Positions 38,089-45,737 of a stretch of DNA of 64,000 bases are shown here, in pieces. The notes beneath the pieces are model-generated. The model searched no databases. It worked only from the letters and a program-made list of their open reading frames with translations, and was not told where the DNA came from. The position numbers were made by a program, and so were the translations under genes. Every line of letters starts with the position of its first letter. Position 1 is the stretch's first letter. This DNA is from Psychroflexus curvus (lineage in GTDB: Bacteria; Bacteroidota; Bacteroidia; Flavobacteriales; Flavobacteriaceae): positions 310,001 to 374,000 of the forward strand of contig NZ_JAIQZF010000002.1 of the NCBI RefSeq assembly GCF_020164585.1, in the 5' to 3' direction.

Positions 38089-39237
38089 ATGAATAAAGAA
38101 AACATTTCGGAAGATTATCATAAGTCTTTTATCCGCCTTTTAGAGAAAGAATATGGTGGTTTTAATCCGAATAAGAATAGCTTCGAAGCCACTAGCAATT
38201 CTAAAATTGCCAGAGACCTTTGTTATAGTGATTCCCAGTTTTCTCGTCTAATCAATAATACTGCTTCAGAAGGTGAATTTAAAAGAGCACTGAGAAACGT
38301 CGAACGTTTACTTAAAGAATCAAGACTTGAAAAAAATCAGGGCACCCATCTCCCTTTAAAGAAAACATCAAATAAATTAGTTCCTGTTTCATTGGGAATC
38401 TTTTTTTTATTGGCTCTAGGATTTCTTCTGTTTTATTCAGGAAGTTTGAATTTTAAAGAGGTTGAAAGCACAATTAAATCCAGTTCTAGATATGAGATGC
38501 TAAAGTGGAGTTTTGAAAATAAATACATCAGGCCTTATGTCAAATTAAAAGAGCTACCAGCAGATTGTGATTATCCCTGTTATAAGTACCAGGGTAAATG
38601 GGTGCTTAAAAATGAATATAAAATCCCTTTTTTTAGAGAAAGAAACGGGTTTCATTATGTAGCTAAAGAGGCAGTAATGTATGTGAGTTGCATGGAAGAA
38701 AAGGATAAGTCTGGAACTTCATTAGTAGGTTATGAATATCAAAAACATGAGATCTGGTATGATGTGAGAGAAATGCCTATAGACTCCTTTCTTGTGCGAG
38801 GTAAAACAACCAAAGTGAGGGAGGATTACAATACATCGAACTTAGAGAATGATGAAAATTTCATCAAGATTGCCTATGTGCACACATTCTTCAAAAATGA
38901 ATTTAACATAGATAGTACTTTGGTGAACAGATCAGGTAGTGTGATTGGCAGGGATATTGAATTTTTACCTGATGAAATTCTTCAGAAAAAAACAGATTCC
39001 CCAAATCTGATAGCTGAATTAAAAAATGAAGTGAATTCAATTGCCAAAAATAGACTTGAAGATTTTTCAAAACCAGTAGCTTGTGAGCCCTCACCTGTTC
39101 CTAAAACAGATTACCACTCTATAGATAAAGGCGATCAATTGGACTTTGCCTGCCAATTTACAACGGGAAGGTTCCTTGTAGATTACAATAAGGTCCTTGT
39201 ATTAGAAGACCAGTATATCAACAACCATTGTCGCTAA
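38089..39237 (+). CDS. Putative membrane-bound one-component transcription regulator (HTH-TM-outer domain)
   Basis: I do not recognise a named family. The 382-residue protein has an N-terminal cytosolic part with a helix-turn-helix-like segment (about 35-57: NSKIARDLCYSDSQFSRLINN), a linker, one membrane helix at about 98-117, and a C-terminal domain of about 260 residues that should lie outside the membrane and contains several Cys (160, 164 and later pairs). This is the ToxR/CadC layout. It is divergent from the SusC operon and shares a palindromic control region with it, so I infer that it senses a periplasmic signal and regulates that operon. Confidence 0.62.
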   Translation: MNKENISEDYHKSFIRLLEKEYGGFNPNKNSFEATSNSKIARDLCYSDSQFSRLINNTASEGEFKRALRNVERLLKESRLEKNQGTHLPLKKTSNKLVPVSLGIFFLLALGFLLFYSGSLNFKEVESTIKSSSRYEMLKWSFENKYIRPYVKLKELPADCDYPCYKYQGKWVLKNEYKIPFFRERNGFHYVAKEAVMYVSCMEEKDKSGTSLVGYEYQKHEIWYDVREMPIDSFLVRGKTTKVREDYNTSNLENDENFIKIAYVHTFFKNEFNIDSTLVNRSGSVIGRDIEFLPDEILQKKTDSPNLIAELKNEVNSIAKNRLEDFSKPVACEPSPVPKTDYHSIDKGDQLDFACQFTTGRFLVDYNKVLVLEDQYINNHCR

Positions 39238-39557
39238 ACCGCTAAATGTCATTGTCCTTGGATTGGAAACTTAAGAGTTTCCAGAGGTTTTGAAGAAGTG
39301 ATTGCTAATAGACAGGCTTATTCGATTAGTTAAATCTTTGCTTTCTTAAAAAAATTGAGCAAAAAGTGACTTTGCCTAAATCCTCTGCTCTGAGATGAAA
39401 TAGGTGTAATGATATAATTAATAGAAAATCTTTGTGCAGTGCCATGTTTCCGTAGTAAATTTGTACCAGCAAATGTGAACAAAGAATATACCGGATATTC
39501 AGACTCTCCTTAAAACAAGGAGTGACTCAAATTTAAAATCACTACAGAATTCTTAAG
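39238..39557. other. 320-bp gap before the ArsC-like gene
   Basis: No gene was found. It holds a weak hairpin soon after the regulator stop (GGAAACT / AGTTTCC, 39265-39282, no T-run), the promoter listed separately, and in the leader a small hairpin (CTCCTT / AAGGAG, 39506-39522) before the start of the next gene. Confidence 0.6.
39431..39463 (+). promoter_or_regulatory. Promoter for the ArsC-like/EamA gene pair
   Basis: -33 element TTTG at 39431-39434, a 21-bp spacer, and an exact -7 element TAAATTTG at 39456-39463. It predicts a leader of about 90 nt, long for this genome, containing a small hairpin. Confidence 0.6.
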
Positions 39558-39911
39558 ATGAAAAAAGTGTTTTACCTCTCCACCTGTGATACCTGTAAGC
39601 GTATTCTAGAAAAATTAACATTACCAGAAGATGTTATTCTTCAGGATATCAAGAAGGAACACATTTCAGAATCAGACCTTGACTTTCTGTATAAAAACAC
39701 GAGGTCCTATGAAATTTTGCTCAATAAAAGAGCCAAAAAGTATACAGAAGCAGGCTTAAAGGATGAAAATCTATCAGAAGAAGAAATCAAATCCTATATT
39801 TTATCACACTATACGTTCTTAAAAAGACCTGTTTTCATCATTGAGGATAGAATATTTATAGGTAACGACAAGCAAACTGTAGATGCTTTGAAGTCTCTTT
39901 TCAATGAGTAA
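39558..39911 (+). CDS. ArsC/Spx-family reductase-like protein
   Basis: A 117-residue thioredoxin-fold protein of the ArsC/Spx/YffB family. It carries CDTCKR near the N-terminus (a CxxC at about 10-13), the ILLNKRAKKY region with an Arg/Lys where ArsC binds anions, and a late RPVFIIEDRIFIG strand typical of the fold. Members include glutaredoxin-dependent arsenate reductases and Spx regulators; this one is more like YffB, so a role in arsenate reduction is possible but not shown. It overlaps the EamA exporter gene by 8 bp. The ars operon is about 5 kb away. Confidence 0.8.
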   Translation: MKKVFYLSTCDTCKRILEKLTLPEDVILQDIKKEHISESDLDFLYKNTRSYEILLNKRAKKYTEAGLKDENLSEEEIKSYILSHYTFLKRPVFIIEDRIFIGNDKQTVDALKSLFNE

Positions 39912-40806
39912 TCGTGTATTAGCCCTTATCGCTGCTTTGGTAGCTACTTCGATTTTTGGAATTAACCACACGCTGGCAAAAGGTCTGATGCCGGATTATA
40001 TACAGCCATTAGGCTTTGTCACTATTCGAGTCCTAGGTGCCGGAATCTTATTTTGGATAATTAGTTTTTTTATTAAAAATGAAAAAATAGAACGACGGCA
40101 CTGGCCAAGACTCTTATTGAGTGCTCTTTTTGGAATGGTTATCAATATGATCTTTTCCTTCAAAGGGCTAAGCCTTTCAACACCTATCAATAGCTCTGTT
40201 ATGGTGACTATAACACCTATTTTGGTTTTTATTTTATCAGCAGTTTTAATACGCGAAAAAATAACTATTCTCAAAGGCTCAGGGGCCCTCATCGGTCTTT
40301 TCGGCGGACTCACACTTATCCTTTTTGGAGTGCAGCAAAAAGTAGGTGCACCCAACATTCCGCTGGGGAATGTTCTGCTTTTGATCAATGCGTTATCCTA
40401 CGGTATGTTTTTGATTGTCGCCAAGCCACTTACCAAAACTTACCACCCTATTACTCTGATGCGCTGGTTATTTTTGACGGCTATCATCATCAATTTACCT
40501 ATAGGCTGGTCAGAATTTCGCGAAGTAGACTGGGTTAATATCCCATTTTCAGCACTTTGGAGAATTGGATTTGTCGTTCTTGGCACCACGTTTACAACCT
40601 ACCTCCTCAATATATATGCACTTAAGCACTTATCGGCCTCCACCATTGGTGTGTTCACTTATTTGCAACCTGTCATTGCTATTGCTTTTGCCATAGTTTC
40701 GGGAGCAGACGAGCTGAATTTCCTTAAAGTACTAGCTTCCATTTTAGTCTTTTTGGGCGTATTTATGGTGTCCAAAAACCCGGCTAGAAAACGGGCTAAG
40801 TCTTAG
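39904..40806 (+). CDS. EamA/DMT-family membrane transporter
   Basis: A 300-residue protein with about ten membrane helices in two EamA repeats, of the drug/metabolite transporter superfamily; characteristic stretches are STPINSSVMVTITPILVFIL in the first repeat and STIGVFTYLQPVIAIAFAI in the second. The substrate is unknown. The start overlaps the ArsC-like gene by 8 bp, so the pair is one unit; co-occurrence with a reductase is suggestive but does not prove an arsenic or thiol substrate. Confidence 0.88.
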   Translation: MSNRVLALIAALVATSIFGINHTLAKGLMPDYIQPLGFVTIRVLGAGILFWIISFFIKNEKIERRHWPRLLLSALFGMVINMIFSFKGLSLSTPINSSVMVTITPILVFILSAVLIREKITILKGSGALIGLFGGLTLILFGVQQKVGAPNIPLGNVLLLINALSYGMFLIVAKPLTKTYHPITLMRWLFLTAIIINLPIGWSEFREVDWVNIPFSALWRIGFVVLGTTFTTYLLNIYALKHLSASTIGVFTYLQPVIAIAFAIVSGADELNFLKVLASILVFLGVFMVSKNPARKRAKS

Positions 40807-40820
40807 GGTTTCTTCTGATT

Positions 40821-41054
40821 CCTACCTTCTAAGGAGCGCAGGCAGGTAAAGTCGAGATTTGTTTGTTCGAGCACAATAAGGATGTTGTTGCGCCTCTGGT
40901 TTTTCAGAAATTTAATAGGGTTAAACTTCTTATAAATATAAAATGTAAAACTAATAGCGGAGTCGAAATGTGGATGGTTCTCGACTCCGCTCGAACTTGA
41001 AACAATAAATCAATAATTTATACAAAGAAGCCATTGGTAGTGGAGTCGAGACCT
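40821..41054. repeat. Cluster of dispersed palindromic repeats (GAGTCGA core) in a 355-bp gap
   Basis: The gap 40807-41161 holds no gene. It contains GCGCAGGCAGG followed by AAGTCGAGA (40836-40857), a hairpin AGCGGAGTCGA / TCGACTCCGCT (40956-40966 and 40981-40991), and a single GGAGTCGAGACC (41042-41053). Related sequence recurs at 45602-45655 in the opposite orientation. They look like REP-type elements. Confidence 0.65.
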
Positions 41055-41149
41055 TAGGTTGTTTCTCATAACATCTAAAAACTCAAGCTAAGGCTAAAAC
41101 ATTTTCTTTAAGGTTTTGTGAACTCTTCAAGCATCCGTTTTTTAAAAAT

Positions 41150-41157
41150 TAAATTTG
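41150..41157 (+). promoter_or_regulatory. Bacteroidota -7 promoter element for the ArsO-like gene
   Basis: TAAATTTG matches the consensus exactly and ends 4 bp before the ATG, so the message would be leaderless or nearly so, as proposed for ruvB. No convincing -33 element was seen. Confidence 0.4.
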
Positions 41158-41161
41158 ATTT

Positions 41162-42220
41162 ATGGCAGATAAAACATTCGATTTAATCCTGATAGGAGGA
41201 GGGCAAAGCGCGTTGGCCTGTGCCTTTTTCCTTAGACGAAAAGAAATAGACTATATCATTTTAGATGATCAGGAAACCTGTGGTGGATCCTGGAAACAGA
41301 CTTGGGAATCCTTAACCCTTTTTTCTCCACCAGAACACAGTTCACTTCCAGGCTGGCAAATGCCAGAATCTGAAGGTGAATTTCCTACCAAAGAAGAAAC
41401 TATAGACTATTTGTGTCAATACGAAGACCGATACGATTTCCCCATCCAGCGTCCAGTTAAAGTCAAGTCGATAGACAAAAAAGAAGGGATGTTTACTCTA
41501 GAAACCACAGAAGGTCAGTTCAATTCCAAAACGGTTATTTCAGCCACAGGGACTTACAAAAACCCGTTTATTCCTGAGATACCTGGTCGGGATAAATTTG
41601 AAGGAAAACAACTACATTCTTCAGATTACCGCTCTCCAGAAGAGTTTAAAGATAAAAAAATAGTCATCGTTGGAGAAGGCAATTCCGGCGCTCAAATTTT
41701 GGCTGAGATTTCCAAAGTTGCTAAAACCTTTTGGTCCACCAAAGAAGAACCCCAATTCTTGCCAGACGATGTAGATGGCAGAGTGTTATTTGATATGGCT
41801 TCAGCCAAATATTATGCTGAGAAAAAAGGAGAAAAATATGATAGTACCAAGTTCAATCTTGGAAATATCGTCATGGTACCTTCAGTAAAAGAAGCCAGAG
41901 AACGGGATGTGCTTCACTCCCAAGGTCAAATACAATCCATCACCAAAGAAGGAGTGGTATGGGAAGACGGCTCTTGCCAAAAAGTCGATGTCATCATCTG
42001 GTGCACCGGGTTTGGGTACTCAACTGGATTCTTAGAAAATTTAGTATCAATAGATCATAAAGGGAAAATACCTACAGATAAAACAAAAGCCAAAGAAACC
42101 GACGGTTTATGGCTTGTGGGTTATGGTGGATGGACAGGCTTTGCTTCTGCTACCCTTATCGGTGTAGGGCGCTATGCCAAACAAACCATCAAAGAAGTCA
42201 GTGAGTATTTGAAAGATTAG
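41162..42220 (+). CDS. arsO: ArsO-like NAD(P)H-dependent flavin monooxygenase
   Basis: A 352-residue flavoprotein of the FMO/TrkA-like oxidoreductase type. It has an FAD-binding GGGQSA (12-17), a second dinucleotide site VGEGNSGAQ, and ATGTYKNPF plus WCTGFGYSTG near the C-terminus. The stretch TWESLTLFSPPEHSSLPGW matches the pattern I associate with ArsO, a monooxygenase found in arsenic-resistance gene clusters. It lies between an ArsC-like pair and the ars operon. The substrate is unproven. Its stop overlaps the convergent DUF5916 gene by 4 bp. Confidence 0.75.
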   Translation: MADKTFDLILIGGGQSALACAFFLRRKEIDYIILDDQETCGGSWKQTWESLTLFSPPEHSSLPGWQMPESEGEFPTKEETIDYLCQYEDRYDFPIQRPVKVKSIDKKEGMFTLETTEGQFNSKTVISATGTYKNPFIPEIPGRDKFEGKQLHSSDYRSPEEFKDKKIVIVGEGNSGAQILAEISKVAKTFWSTKEEPQFLPDDVDGRVLFDMASAKYYAEKKGEKYDSTKFNLGNIVMVPSVKEARERDVLHSQGQIQSITKEGVVWEDGSCQKVDVIIWCTGFGYSTGFLENLVSIDHKGKIPTDKTKAKETDGLWLVGYGGWTGFASATLIGVGRYAKQTIKEVSEYLKD

Positions 42221-44649
42221 CTTTTTTTAGAAGTAAACACAGACTTGACCATATTCACATCAAAAAAGTATTGAAGCCGAATAGAAACCGTATGTTGTAT
42301 GTCCTGCTGAAACAAATTAGTAAAGGTCGTTTCAAAATTATTCTGTGCTTCAGTGGTATTCGTGAACAACTGATTTCTGTATAAGGCGGTAAGGAAACTC
42401 CCCGGGGCAAATTGCCAGGAATAATTTAAGTCTAAATTCCAAGTGCTGAAGTTGATATCTGGATTTGAAGCTAATTCTGATTTAGGCAGGTTTTTGTTTT
42501 CAGAAAGCCTGCCATTGGGATTTAGATTATACATAAACTCATCGTAAAGAACAGTATCCCAATAATGACGTAGCTGGAGGTTCAATCCATGAAACGGGTT
42601 AAAATTATAGTTGGCAGAAATGCTATTCACTAAAATTTGCCTGTCACGCTCTCCGAAAATAGGTTCACCTTCTACGAAAGTTGAAAACCCTCTATCGTTG
42701 ATGCGCTGGTCGTAATTAAAATTATATTCCATTAAGAAGAAATCGTTGAATCTCACTCTAGGTCGTATTCTGAATTCATACGAATAAGACTCTCGACCTT
42801 CTTCAAAAAACGTTTCAGTTCTTGCTCTTAAGTTTATGGCAAACGTCCTGTTGTAATTGGTAGAAATGAAGCCACCTACTCTTGTTTGATTTTCTGTAAT
42901 AAAAAACCGCTCGTCAACACGAGGTTCAAAATAATCAAATTGTTTTCCAGGCTCTATTTTGAAATCAAAACCATAAGTGTCCAGCTTAGGCGTAGTAGCT
43001 ACAAATTCTGAAAACAATGTGAGACCAGTATAGGTTTGAGGTGATGCCAGTTGACTATACCGAGAAAAAAACCTGATGCTGTAACTCTGAAACTTTTCGG
43101 TAGGTTCAAAAATTCGGTAAGATGCTCTGCCTGTGAAATTATTATAGTTATTTCTGAATATAAGCCCTAAATCATTGATGTCGTATTTCTTGTCAGCATA
43201 ATCGTGGGTGAGAGAAAACTGAAAGTTATCACTGATTTTGGCCAACCTAAGTCTTGAGCTGAAACCTGTTTTTTCCTCTTTACCTTGATTTATATGGCTC
43301 ATTTTAAAATCTCCTGAAAGCTGGTAGGAGTTGCTTTTATTGATGAGGTTAAACAAAGCCCCAGTAACATTTGCGTTTCTGAAATCACCTGATCGAGTCA
43401 CATTGGTATTGATTAAACTGACTGATGAATTTTTATTGAATTGTTGATCCACTACCATAATATTATAGTTGGACAGAGGTTCAACTTCTACTTCTTTTCT
43501 GCTATTTTGAAGCGTATCCAACACAGTAGCCGTCGTAGATTCTGTTACCGCGTTAAACACACCAACTCCTAGTCCACTTTTGAGTCGACCAGACATTTTA
43601 ATTGCGTTAATCAAACCAACTTCACTGGGTTTATTTTCCACAATTTCATTTTCTTCAAGATCCACTGTTCCTGTGGGTGCACTCCCCACACGTCTGGAAA
43701 AAAACAAATTACCCTTTGTAAAGAGGTCAACACCTTCAGTAAAAAACTGGCGTTGTTCATCAAAGGTTTGTTCAAAAGGACCCAGGTTCAATACCACATT
43801 GTCAAATCTAGCCTGGCTAAAATCAGGGATAAGTGTGGCGTCCAGAGTAAGATTATCTGTAATACCGTATTTCATATCCATCCCCAACTTAAAATCTGTT
43901 GAAGTTTGATTGCCTACTGTATTTACAATTCCCGTTGTGAAAGGGTATAAATTTAATCTTAGTGGCGGTTCCAGGTTTTTTAAACCTACCAACTGACCGT
44001 GATAAAGTCCTTCATAGCCTTTGGTCCTGTCTATGGGATTCCAGGCATAATCTGAACGTTCTCTTCTAAAATGTCTTTTAAACTGAATCCCCCAGGTTTG
44101 AATATCTGTCTTTGGAAACCTTAAGGCTCTGTAAGGAATTTTCATTTCCAACTGCCATCCAAAGTCGGTTTTTTGGACAGCACTGTCCCAGACTGCATTC
44201 CAGCCAAAATCCTGACCTATACTAGGGGAGGATAATGCGTCTGCCTGAGTACCAGAGCTAAAGACAAAAAATTGAGTGTCGTTTTGGGCGTCATTATTAG
44301 GGTTCAAAATTAGAGCGAAAAAATCTGCTTGTCCAAAATTATCTCTGGTCGTAAACTGACTCATTATTTTACTAGGGTCATCATAAAGTTTGGCCGATAA
44401 AAAAACACCTGCATCGTTGTAATAAAGTTTGACCTCAGTTCTACGGTCTGGCGTTGCCGCTAGTTCCAGGTTAGGGGAGAATTGAACAAAATCTGTAGCA
44501 ACATCCGGATTCTCCCACACGCTATCCGATAGGTCACCATCTATTTTTGCTGATTCACTTTGTCTTAATATGTTATACTGCTTTTTATCCTGAGCAAAGC
44601 CCAACGTGATAGATAAATAAATTAAAAGGCAGACGAGACGTCCAATCAT
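42217..44649 (-). CDS. DUF5916 outer-membrane protein with N-terminal CBM9-like domain
   Basis: An 810-residue secreted protein with a signal peptide ending LGFAQ. The N-terminal 200 residues resemble the carbohydrate-binding family 9 fold of DUF5916 proteins (DGDLSDSVWENPDVATDFVQF, MKIPYRALRFP, WGIQFKRHFRRE), and the rest is rich in aromatic beta-strands ending in a barrel-like terminus. Function is unknown; the group is often listed as membrane-associated hydrolase without proof. It is convergent with the ArsO-like gene and divergent from arsR, so its presence in this region may be incidental. Confidence 0.82.
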   Translation of the reverse strand: MIGRLVCLLIYLSITLGFAQDKKQYNILRQSESAKIDGDLSDSVWENPDVATDFVQFSPNLELAATPDRRTEVKLYYNDAGVFLSAKLYDDPSKIMSQFTTRDNFGQADFFALILNPNNDAQNDTQFFVFSSGTQADALSSPSIGQDFGWNAVWDSAVQKTDFGWQLEMKIPYRALRFPKTDIQTWGIQFKRHFRRERSDYAWNPIDRTKGYEGLYHGQLVGLKNLEPPLRLNLYPFTTGIVNTVGNQTSTDFKLGMDMKYGITDNLTLDATLIPDFSQARFDNVVLNLGPFEQTFDEQRQFFTEGVDLFTKGNLFFSRRVGSAPTGTVDLEENEIVENKPSEVGLINAIKMSGRLKSGLGVGVFNAVTESTTATVLDTLQNSRKEVEVEPLSNYNIMVVDQQFNKNSSVSLINTNVTRSGDFRNANVTGALFNLINKSNSYQLSGDFKMSHINQGKEEKTGFSSRLRLAKISDNFQFSLTHDYADKKYDINDLGLIFRNNYNNFTGRASYRIFEPTEKFQSYSIRFFSRYSQLASPQTYTGLTLFSEFVATTPKLDTYGFDFKIEPGKQFDYFEPRVDERFFITENQTRVGGFISTNYNRTFAINLRARTETFFEEGRESYSYEFRIRPRVRFNDFFLMEYNFNYDQRINDRGFSTFVEGEPIFGERDRQILVNSISANYNFNPFHGLNLQLRHYWDTVLYDEFMYNLNPNGRLSENKNLPKSELASNPDINFSTWNLDLNYSWQFAPGSFLTALYRNQLFTNTTEAQNNFETTFTNLFQQDIQHTVSIRLQYFFDVNMVKSVFTSKKS

Positions 44650-44730
44650 AAATTATAATTATTAAAAATGTCCAAAAGTGTAATCTTAGGACTCGGCTAT
44701 TGATAAGAAGTTGAAAGCTTTATGAAAATT

Positions 44731-44760
44731 TTGTAATATCACCTATTCATCGTAATATTG
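44731..44760 (+). promoter_or_regulatory. Promoter for the ars operon
   Basis: -33 TTG (44731-44733, within TTTTG), a 19-bp spacer and TAATATTG (44753-44760), one mismatch from TAnnTTTG. The ArsR operator overlaps the -7 element. The arsR ATG is about 20 bp downstream. Confidence 0.55.
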
Positions 44761-44766
44761 CAATAT
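44755..44766. promoter_or_regulatory. Candidate ArsR operator
   Basis: ATATTGCAATAT is a perfect 12-bp palindrome lying on the -7 element 14 bp before the arsR ATG. The position suits repression by ArsR, relieved by arsenite. Confidence 0.55.
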
Positions 44767-44780
44767 ATAATCATTGTAGT

Positions 44781-45110
44781 ATGGGAGTTACACGATCCGA
44801 CCTTTTTACAGAAAAGCAAAACGAATTTTCCAAAATAGCAAAAGTCTTTGGTCATCCTGCACGCTTGGCAATTTTAGACTATTTATTAAAATCTCAGACC
44901 TGTATCTGTGGCGACCTGGTTGAGGAGCTCGGTTTAGCTCAAGCCACAATAAGCCAGCATTTAAAGGAATTGAAGAATGCCGAAATCATCAAAGGCAATA
45001 TTGAAGGGACCTCTGTTTGTTACTGTATCAACGAAGAAAAATGGTATGAGCTAAAGCTTGTTTTTAATGAGCTTTTTGATCGCTATCCCAGTTCCAATGA
45101 TTGTTGCTAG
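44781..45110 (+). CDS. arsR: ArsR-family arsenic-responsive repressor
   Basis: A 109-residue winged-helix repressor of the ArsR/SmtB family. The DNA-recognition helix is QATISQHLKEL. The CxC pair Cys41 and Cys43 in SQTCICGDLV sits at the position of the arsenite-binding motif of E. coli ArsR. Further Cys at 80 and 82 and a terminal CC (108-109) may add ligands. It is the first gene of the ars operon, with its candidate operator upstream. Confidence 0.93.
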   Translation: MGVTRSDLFTEKQNEFSKIAKVFGHPARLAILDYLLKSQTCICGDLVEELGLAQATISQHLKELKNAEIIKGNIEGTSVCYCINEEKWYELKLVFNELFDRYPSSNDCC

Positions 45111-45138
45111 AAATAAATAAACATAAAAACATATCACA

Positions 45139-45591
45139 ATGACACTCAAACAAGTAAAAGAACAGTTAGCCGAAATTGATACCTTACAATTTCAACTCCC
45201 AGATGGAAGCACAGTCCCCTCTCATTTTCATGTGACCGAAGTTGGCCAGGTTTCCAAAGACTTCATCGACTGTGGAGGGTCTTTAAGACATGAAAAAGTA
45301 GTTAATTTCCAGCTGTGGAATGATGTAGATATCGACCATAGACTGCAACCCAAAAAGCTTAAAAACATTATTCAACTTTCCGAAAAGAAACTTTTTATAG
45401 ATGACAGACTGGAAGTGGAGGTGGAATACCAGGGAGAGACTATCGGTAAATACCATTTAGACTTTAATGATGGTAAATTCTACTTAGTCAGTACGCTTAC
45501 AGATTGCCTGGCCAAAGACAAATGTGGAATTCCAGAACCGGAAGAAGTAGAGCAAAGTTCTTGTTGTACCCCAGAGTCTGGGTGTTGCTAA
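45139..45591 (+). CDS. DUF6428 protein with Cys-rich C-terminus
   Basis: A 150-residue protein that I recognise as DUF6428, a small family found between arsR and the arsenite transporter in Bacteroidota. The body is mixed alpha/beta with HFHVTEVGQVSK and LWNDVDIDHRLQP. The C-terminus ends in SSCCTPESGCC, four Cys in eleven residues, as in thiol metal-binding tails. I infer a role in arsenite handling, such as passing it to the pump or sensor; no such function is established. It lies 28 bp after arsR. Confidence 0.82.
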   Translation: MTLKQVKEQLAEIDTLQFQLPDGSTVPSHFHVTEVGQVSKDFIDCGGSLRHEKVVNFQLWNDVDIDHRLQPKKLKNIIQLSEKKLFIDDRLEVEVEYQGETIGKYHLDFNDGKFYLVSTLTDCLAKDKCGIPEPEEVEQSSCCTPESGCC

Positions 45592-45601
45592 TTTATTGGT
45601 T

Positions 45602-45655
45602 ACTTCGAGCGAAGTCGAGAGGTTTTTGCATGACTTTTCGACTACGCCTGCCTGC
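45602..45655. repeat. Palindromic repeat related to the 40821-41054 cluster
   Basis: ACTTCGAGCGAAGT (45602-45615) is a near-perfect palindrome leading into AAGTCGAGAGG, and TTCGACTACGCCTGCCTGC (45637-45655) is the inverse of the GCAGGCAGG...AGTCGA unit at 40836-40857. It fills most of the 146-bp gap between the DUF6428 gene and acr3 and could form a hairpin in the ars transcript. Confidence 0.6.
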
Positions 45656-45737
45656 TTTTTACTTTGGAAGGCTGGCTCAAGGTAAAAAAACTAACTTTTG
45701 ATGTTTAAAGACAGAAAATAAAATAGACCAAAAACAA

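Noticed and set aside
39996-40388. 130-codon minus-strand open frame
   Set aside because: It is antisense to the EamA transporter and carries no recognisable domain.
40821-41054. CRISPR array
   Set aside because: The repeats are short, unevenly spaced and inverted, and no cas gene is present; a REP-like element fits better.
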